Shown: positions 5,635-10,475 of the stretch, one piece after another
How positions within the stretch are numbered: the first letter of the stretch is position 1
Layout of the letters: the number at the start of each line of letters is the position of its first letter
Assembly: GCA_903915615.1 (NCBI GenBank)
Contig: CAIWTR010000564.1
Location: forward strand, 1-10,475
Length of the DNA: 10,475 nt
Source of the DNA: an uncultured Armatimonadota bacterium
GTDB lineage: Bacteria; Armatimonadota; Armatimonadia; Armatimonadales; Armatimonadaceae
Direction of reading: 5' to 3'
The notes under the pieces: generated by a model
Seen by the model: the letters and a program-made list of their open reading frames with translations, nothing else
Told to the model about the DNA's origin: nothing
Databases searched by the model: none
Position numbers and translations under genes: made by a program

Positions 5635-6548
5635 AGCATCCCATCACATCGATCTTCATCTGTGCCGGACTTCTCTTTGTCTCTGGCGTTTCGGCAAAGG
5701 TTGCCTTACCAGATCATTTGATACAGCCTTCGTCGGAGGGTGCGAATGAAGTCTATGAAGAGAAGCCAACCACCAGCATCGTAGGGGAGTTTCGGACATC
5801 AGTAGCCTCGTATCTTTACGCAAAAGCACACGAATACATGCATGGAGGTGTTGTCTTCCGGGCAGCGACAGACACTGAAGTCGCAAATGGACGTCGAACG
5901 GCTTCCCACGGAGACTCATTGGAGGCACACCACGGCTCGCAAGAGACCACCGTCATTCCTGAACAAGAATTTGACCCGCGTTCCCTTTGGGGAGAGCTGG
6001 ACCGTGGAACGCAGCCGTGGATGGACATTCGGGTACATGGACACCGTGACCTCTCTGAAGCTCTTCCGCTGTTCAGGATGATGACCTGGGCAGATCCCCA
6101 TTTCATCGAAGGCTACGAAATGGGCTCCTACCTTGTTTTTAGCTCGGCAAAAAACAAGCGTGTTGATCGAGCCATGAAGTTTCTGGAAGAGGGGATTGCA
6201 AACAATCCAGGATCCTATAGGTTACACAAGAGCTACGGTCACTATGCGCTGACGATCACGAAGCAAAATGAGCTTGCCCTCGAGCACCTTGAGAAAGCTG
6301 TTTCGATTATCGAGGCACGCCAGCTTGCAAAGCGAACGCAGCGGAACGACAGCATGACGGAGGGGCAGCAGCGGGTTGCCCAGATCGAGGATTTGGAACA
6401 GAGTCAGGCCTGGAATGAGTTCATTCAGGTACTTAGAAAGCTAGAGCGGAAAGAGGAAGCCATCCGGTGGTCAAAGCGTTGCATCGAAGTGAATGCACCA
6501 TGTCCGAGTGGGCGAAGAGCATTGGAGGTCTATGGTGTCAAGCCTTAA
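5631..6548 (+). CDS. Exported TPR-like protein associated with the ABC exporter
   Basis: This 305-residue protein has a clear signal peptide: MKHP, a hydrophobic core to about residue 18 and a likely cleavage after VSA at 22. A conserved-looking region follows, with GEFRTSVASYLYAKAHEYMHGGVVF at about 52-76. Next come a His-rich low-structure stretch (about 80-138), a W-G-E-L-D-R segment at 120-125, then PLFRMMTWADPHFIEGYEMGSYLVF at 146-170. TPR-type helical pairs at about 176-230 (AMKFLEEGIANNPGS, ALEHLEKAVSII) and 258-288 (LERKEEAIRWSKRCIEVN) complete the protein. From memory, proteins with the LPWxRLxTxxDPHxxEAYxxGxYxL pattern lie next to ABC ATPase and permease genes in several Planctomycetes-Verrucomicrobia-like phyla, which fits here. 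TPR folds bind proteins, so a periplasmic or outer-face partner of the exporter is plausible. The start overlaps the permease stop as ATGA; the stop overlaps the DUF58 gene start by 17 bases. Confidence 0.85.
   Translation: MKHPITSIFICAGLLFVSGVSAKVALPDHLIQPSSEGANEVYEEKPTTSIVGEFRTSVASYLYAKAHEYMHGGVVFRAATDTEVANGRRTASHGDSLEAHHGSQETTVIPEQEFDPRSLWGELDRGTQPWMDIRVHGHRDLSEALPLFRMMTWADPHFIEGYEMGSYLVFSSAKNKRVDRAMKFLEEGIANNPGSYRLHKSYGHYALTITKQNELALEHLEKAVSIIEARQLAKRTQRNDSMTEGQQRVAQIEDLEQSQAWNEFIQVLRKLERKEEAIRWSKRCIEVNAPCPSGRRALEVYGVKP
6524..6528 (+). promoter_or_regulatory. Shine-Dalgarno site deciding the DUF58 gene start
   Basis: GGAGG at 6524-6528 lies within the end of the TPR-like gene, three bases before ATG 6532 and six bases before the next codon, GTG 6535. 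It argues against the longer in-frame ATG at 6493. The spacing slightly favours GTG 6535; the difference is one residue. Confidence 0.6.
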
Positions 6549-7611
6549 GCGCTACATCAGCAATCAATGCAGCAAAGTTCACGCGATAAGTCACCACAAA
6601 ACACTCTTCCTCTCACCCCTTGGCATCCTCTGCACATCCATCCTGATCTGTATTCTCTGCGGCATCGTCATAAACCCACTATGCCTCGCGATTGTGCCTG
6701 CTCTCGGGATGCTCGTGCTCATCGGGCTTGCCTACCCGGGCTATGTTCTTCGTAACCTCAGCTGTAGCGTCATCCCTGAGTCCAGTCGAAGCCGCGAAGG
6801 TGACACAGTTAACTTCAGTGTGCGTCTGATTTCGACGGCTTGGCTTCCGGCACTTGGGCTCACGATGCGAGGTCCGATTTCCGATGCACCGGTTACGTTG
6901 CCGGATCTCGGAATAAAGGGCAGCTCCGAAGGGAACGTCGCTATCGCAAACCTGATGCGTGGGGCTTATGAAATGTCCGACCTCTCCGTGCAATGTGGCT
7001 TTCCATTCAATCTGTCGGCAAGGTCCCTTACTGTTGGTGGAGGGAATAGAGTCGTTGTATGGCCATCCTTCAGCGATGCTCCGGCTGCACCGATCAGCGG
7101 TGGAGGACAGGATTTCATCGGGTCAGAGCCATCACAGGATGCTGGCCACAGCGGTGACATCATGGGCGCACGCGAATATCGGCGCGGAGACTCCATCCGC
7201 CGGATTCATTGGGCACAGACGGCACGGCAGGGGAAAGTGATCGTCAACGAACGACAGGCGACGCGACGACCCACGATTACGATGCTCCTTGACCTTGGGG
7301 AAACGGGAACAACTGCGCGAGAACAAGGAATCCGTGCGTGCATGTCACTGTTGGAACACTGGTCACTTACAGGATCGATGCTAAGTCTTGTCATTCGGGA
7401 CGACAAGTTTCAGGTTATATCCGGACGGATTGGCGACTTTCGGGATGCTCTTGCGGAGCTACCGAGATTGAATGCCGGATGTCAGCCACCTGCCGTGCTC
7501 CCACATCTTCCGACCAATCCCCATGTAGCCATCGTCAAGGAAGGTATGACATGTCATCAAGGTACTGAGATGGTTGTTTGCTTCAAAGATGCCGGATGGT
7601 ATGTAGCATGA
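6532..7611 (+). CDS. DUF58 family membrane protein
   Basis: About 359 residues from ATG 6532 (358 if GTG 6535 is used). Two adjacent hydrophobic helices at about 28-48 and 49-70 anchor the N-terminus. A beta-rich domain follows (about 75-180). The DUF58 hallmark is at 212-229: GAREYRRGDSIRRIHWAQ, corresponding to the family pattern R-E-Y-x-x-G-D-x-x-R-x-I-H-W. Beyond it a von Willebrand A-like strand reads TITMLLDLGETG at 248-259; its metal site looks incomplete because Ser at the second and third DxSxS positions is missing, which is common in the family. DUF58 proteins usually lie beside MoxR ATPases and transglutaminase-fold membrane proteins and are thought to act in envelope assembly or protein maturation. 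Here both partners follow directly. The stop overlaps the next start as ATGA (7608-7611). Confidence 0.92.
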   Translation: MVSSLKRYISNQCSKVHAISHHKTLFLSPLGILCTSILICILCGIVINPLCLAIVPALGMLVLIGLAYPGYVLRNLSCSVIPESSRSREGDTVNFSVRLISTAWLPALGLTMRGPISDAPVTLPDLGIKGSSEGNVAIANLMRGAYEMSDLSVQCGFPFNLSARSLTVGGGNRVVVWPSFSDAPAAPISGGGQDFIGSEPSQDAGHSGDIMGAREYRRGDSIRRIHWAQTARQGKVIVNERQATRRPTITMLLDLGETGTTAREQGIRACMSLLEHWSLTGSMLSLVIRDDKFQVISGRIGDFRDALAELPRLNAGCQPPAVLPHLPTNPHVAIVKEGMTCHQGTEMVVCFKDAGWYVA

Positions 7612-9869
7612 ACAGACCTCTTTCTCTCTGGAACTTGCCACAGCTTTGGATGCTGCTTGGAGCCGGTCTGATCACAAGCCATGCCATCGCTGAATCTGCC
7701 GGGTCGACGCTGTTGCTTGGCATATTCGGAGGACTTTTGCTGAGCTTAGCAGGCGGAATCATCGGGTACCTCCTTCGACGTTATGCCGCCAAACTCTTAA
7801 AGGATGGAGTCATCCTTACCACGCTGTTTCTCCTTCCCGTCGCTCTTGATCAAATTGTACGAATGGTGGCCCATGTTGGGGTTGGAACCGAGCAGTGCCT
7901 CCTTGTTGGACTCAACCTTGCATCATGGTGGTTAATCTGGCAATCAACGGATGTCAACCGAAGAATCGTGATGCTTTCATCCCTTGGGACGGGAGTGATT
8001 GCGGCATCGTTATGTCAACACATCGTTTCCTATCTATACGTCGTCTGGCTTATCACTGCGATTATTTGGGGTTTGACAAGTGAAGCCCGTGGGACCAAGG
8101 CGCAGCGTAATGCGCTCGCAAGCATTCTGGTCGCAGTGGTGAGTGGGATCTTTGTTGTCACCGCTGCCGCTACCGGACGTCTCTCTCCTCATGCCCTCAC
8201 CGGCTTTCTGCCAGGATCCGGAGGGAGCCAGCTGAGTGACCCATTTGGTCGTGGTGGAGTTGGTAATGGAGAAGGAGAAGTTGCCGCTACAACGAAGACG
8301 GAAGATATCGGTTTTGCCAATACGGACATCACGGTAGAAAGTGACAAACGCACGCTTTATGACGCGATGTCGGAGATGTACGGAAAGCCCGAACCACTGA
8401 CAAAGGTTGCTCCAAAACACCGAAAAGTCGTTTTTTGGGCCAAAGAAATGATCGAAAAGCCGAAGACGGAAATGGTGTCACCAAACGCATCTAAGGGTTT
8501 TTCAACCAGACGCGGACAAGGAAAGGCGGCGAACTCCGTAAACAACACGGCTGCACAGGCACTTGTTTATGTCTCTGGGCGGACTCCTGTCCACCTTCCA
8601 CTTTCAGCTTATGACAACTATATCGATGAGGAATGGGAGCCGGGACGCACCTTCTCAGAGTCTGAAGTCATGGAGCACAAAGGTAACGCATGGATGCAAT
8701 TTCGGCTTGCCCATCGGCCAAATGTCTTTGGAGCTGAAGAACATCATCAAGTCAAAATCGGTATTCTCGCAACATCAGCACTTCCGTTACCACAACAGCT
8801 GGTTTCGGTGCGAATAGACCAGCTGAAAGAACCTGATTTCTATCGCTGGACGCAACGCGGAATTCTATGTCTTGACCGGGTACCGATCGTGCCGAGCGGA
8901 ATACGCATCGATACCGTAACCCGCACATTTGACCTGGATAAGCTGAATGGACATCGGCTAACACCACTTACTCCGGATAACCGACGGCACGTTCACTATC
9001 GTGTGCCGAAAGGAATGGACACCCGTGTTACAGCACTTGCAAAAGAATGGACGAGGGGAGTCCCAACTGGATGGCCACAAGTTCGGGCTGTCGTAAATCG
9101 CTTGCGTACATACGCCAGACATGACCGATTGCAGTCAGTTCCACCGCATGAAGCGGATGCCCTGGCTTGGTTTCTCTTCAAGTCCAAGTCTGGTCCCGAC
9201 TACCTGTTTGCGACGGCAGCGACACTGATGGTTCGTTCTCTTGGCTATCCAGCGCGCGTGGTTAATGGCATATACGTCGATGGAAAGCATAAGGACTCAC
9301 GATCTGGGCATAGTATTGCAAGCTTGGAGTCTCTTCACTTCTGGTGTCAGGTCGAAACGGAGGCCGCACCTGATCAGGAAAGCGTATGGGTGAACCTCGA
9401 GCCAACACCCGGATACTTTCTGGCATCGCCAAAGCCGACGTTTGCGGATATGGCCAGAACCGTCATGCTGCATTCCTTCAGCACGTTCAAGTCGAACAAG
9501 GTGTTGGTTGTAATCGTGGGCATGCTAATGGTTACTGCGTTTGCACTTCGGATGTACTTTCTGGATGCGTTTTATACGCTCAGATGGCTGCTACGGTGCA
9601 CAAGATGGCCAGAGCGAATGCACTTGGAAACGATGCGCCTTCTCGATGTACGTGCAAGGATCGCCGGGCGACCTCGCAAAGCAGCCACATCGCACGCAAA
9701 ACACTACATCCGCAGCCCACATGCCGTGTTCGCTGCAAATCTAATGCTGGGAATCCGTGACTTCGAACGCATCACGTACGGTCTTGAGACCGATGTTCCC
9801 ACTGTCAATCTAAAAACGGTCGCGTGGAGATGGAACGCTCAGCGGCTACGAGGCTACCTACCTAAATGA
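7608..9869 (+). CDS. Membrane transglutaminase-fold protein (TgpA-like) with apparently altered catalytic triad
   Basis: This 753-residue protein has about six to seven hydrophobic helices between residues 13 and 188. A large extracytoplasmic region (about 190-630) contains SDPFGRGGVGNGEG (210-223), a beta domain and the transglutaminase-like core at about 515-605. One more helix follows at 632-650, then a roughly 100-residue basic tail resembling the DUF4129 end of TgpA-like proteins. In the core, the segment normally reading G-x-C-x-x-F-A is GPDYLFA (529-535), putting Asp531 where the nucleophilic Cys is expected. GYPARVV follows at 546-552. The catalytic His is present in HFWCQVE (His577), while the Asp of the usual D-P-T is Glu598 in LEPTPGY. 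Without the Cys, classical transglutaminase or protease chemistry is unlikely; a binding or scaffold role is possible. The start at 7608 was chosen for its ATGA overlap with DUF58; an ATG ten codons upstream (7578) lacks support. The stop overlaps the MoxR start. Confidence 0.9.
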   Translation: MNRPLSLWNLPQLWMLLGAGLITSHAIAESAGSTLLLGIFGGLLLSLAGGIIGYLLRRYAAKLLKDGVILTTLFLLPVALDQIVRMVAHVGVGTEQCLLVGLNLASWWLIWQSTDVNRRIVMLSSLGTGVIAASLCQHIVSYLYVVWLITAIIWGLTSEARGTKAQRNALASILVAVVSGIFVVTAAATGRLSPHALTGFLPGSGGSQLSDPFGRGGVGNGEGEVAATTKTEDIGFANTDITVESDKRTLYDAMSEMYGKPEPLTKVAPKHRKVVFWAKEMIEKPKTEMVSPNASKGFSTRRGQGKAANSVNNTAAQALVYVSGRTPVHLPLSAYDNYIDEEWEPGRTFSESEVMEHKGNAWMQFRLAHRPNVFGAEEHHQVKIGILATSALPLPQQLVSVRIDQLKEPDFYRWTQRGILCLDRVPIVPSGIRIDTVTRTFDLDKLNGHRLTPLTPDNRRHVHYRVPKGMDTRVTALAKEWTRGVPTGWPQVRAVVNRLRTYARHDRLQSVPPHEADALAWFLFKSKSGPDYLFATAATLMVRSLGYPARVVNGIYVDGKHKDSRSGHSIASLESLHFWCQVETEAAPDQESVWVNLEPTPGYFLASPKPTFADMARTVMLHSFSTFKSNKVLVVIVGMLMVTAFALRMYFLDAFYTLRWLLRCTRWPERMHLETMRLLDVRARIAGRPRKAATSHAKHYIRSPHAVFAANLMLGIRDFERITYGLETDVPTVNLKTVAWRWNAQRLRGYLPK

Positions 9870-10475
9870 CACCAGCAGATACTATCCAGATACTTAGGGC
9901 ATCCCTGAACAATGCATTGAAAGGAAAGGCATCGGTCGTAGACCAGGTTCTCATTTGTCTTTTATCCGGCGGGCATGTTCTCCTCGAAGACATGCCGGGG
10001 CTTGGAAAGACCACGCTTGCTAAGGCTATCGCAGATACCATCGGAGGAACGTTTGCGAGAATCCAATGTACGCCTGATCTCCTGCCAAGCGATATCACGG
10101 GATTCTCAATCTTCGATCCGGAGAGCCGCTCGTTCAGCTTTCAGCCAGGCCCTGTGTTTTCCGATATTGTCCTTGTCGATGAAATTAACCGGGCGACGCC
10201 CCGCACACAGTCCGCGCTCCTCGAGGCAATGGCGGAGGGGCAGGTGACAGTTGACAATGTACGAAGAAACCTAAGCCCAATATTTTTCGTTATCGCGACG
10301 CAGAATCCGATCGATCACCACGGTACATTTGCGCTTCCAGAAGCCCAACTTGACCGCTTCGCAATGAAGCTGAGCATTGGGTACCCAGACCGGCAGAATG
10401 AAGTCCTGATGCTACGTGAGCACTCATCCACAAAGTTGCCCCGCCATCAGCTCCAAGTGAGTGTAAGTGACCTCA
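9866..10475 (+). CDS. MoxR-family AAA+ ATPase, N-terminal part (truncated by window end)
   Basis: The frame is open to the right edge, giving 203 complete codons. The protein begins MTPADTIQILRAS. It carries Walker A EDMPGLGKTT at 41-50, the MoxR-typical C-T-P-D-L-L-P-S-D-I-T-G segment at 68-79, FQPGPVF at 92-98, and Walker B VLVDEINRA at 102-110. Sensor 1 follows as ATQNPI at 144-149, then LPEAQLDRF at 157-165. These identify a MoxR AAA+ ATPase, a cytoplasmic hexameric chaperone-like motor that typically works with DUF58 or VWA-domain proteins. The lid domain is missing because of the window end, not because of damage. The ATG at 9866 overlaps the upstream stop as ATGA (9866-9869). In many genomes moxR precedes the DUF58 gene; here it comes after the transglutaminase-fold gene, which is a less usual order. 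Confidence 0.95.
   Translation, partial: MTPADTIQILRASLNNALKGKASVVDQVLICLLSGGHVLLEDMPGLGKTTLAKAIADTIGGTFARIQCTPDLLPSDITGFSIFDPESRSFSFQPGPVFSDIVLVDEINRATPRTQSALLEAMAEGQVTVDNVRRNLSPIFFVIATQNPIDHHGTFALPEAQLDRFAMKLSIGYPDRQNEVLMLREHSSTKLPRHQLQVSVSDL

Noticed and set aside
6493..6531. Longer DUF58 start overlapping the TPR-like gene by 56 bases
   Set aside because: There is no ribosome site there, whereas GGAGG at 6524-6528 supports 6532 or 6535.
7578..7607. Longer start for the transglutaminase-fold gene
   Set aside because: The ATG at 7608 makes the ATGA overlap seen at other junctions of this operon; the longer form adds MLQRCRMVCS without support.
1..10475. CRISPR arrays, tRNA or rRNA genes, insertion sequences, phage or toxin-antitoxin genes
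   Set aside because: No regularly spaced repeats, cloverleaf sequences, transposase motifs or terminal inverted repeats were seen on either strand.

Overview
The window looks like chromosomal DNA of a bacterium from a deep-branching, Planctomycetes-like lineage; Armatimonadota is my best guess. The main reason is the pilin-like gene at 2670-3479 (minus). It has the FTLIELLVVIAIIAILAA N-terminus, the FPVFAQARAKAR and YVQDYDE continuation, and an H-X9-DG motif near the C-terminus, a combination that is very common in that phylum. Base composition is moderate (a little over 50% GC by eye). There are no tRNAs, rRNAs, insertion sequences, phage genes or CRISPR arrays. This assignment is inference from family resemblance, not a database match.

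The left part (1-3479) is read on the minus strand. From upstream to downstream on that strand it holds a type II pseudopilin-like protein with an H-X9-DG motif (2670-3479), a PQQ-type beta-propeller protein overlapping it by ATGA (1372-2673), an unrecognised two-helix membrane protein with a long helical tail (299-1300), and the start of the tRNA hydroxylase gene trhO, cut by the window edge (1-181).

A 166-base divergent intergenic region (3480-3645) separates the two halves. It carries four copies of the hexamer ATTGCA and a tandem 10-base repeat, and is the most obvious regulatory region in the window.

The right part (3646-10475) is read on the plus strand. It opens with a small exported CxxC protein (3646-4005). 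About 100 bases later, a tightly packed run of six genes begins: ABC ATPase (4106-4858), ABC-2 type permease (4855-5634), an exported TPR-like protein (5631-6548), a DUF58 membrane protein (6532-7611), a large membrane transglutaminase-fold protein (7608-9869) and a MoxR-type AAA+ ATPase cut by the window end (9866-10475). Four of the five junctions are exact 4-base ATGA overlaps and the fifth overlaps by 17 bases, so the six proteins are almost certainly made from one message.

MoxR, DUF58 and transglutaminase-fold proteins form a well-known conserved module thought to mature or assemble envelope proteins. Here the module is joined to an ABC-2 exporter and an exported TPR protein. The most interesting single observation is that the transglutaminase-fold protein appears to lack the catalytic cysteine, suggesting a binding or scaffold role. 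The biochemical job of the cluster cannot be read from the sequence.
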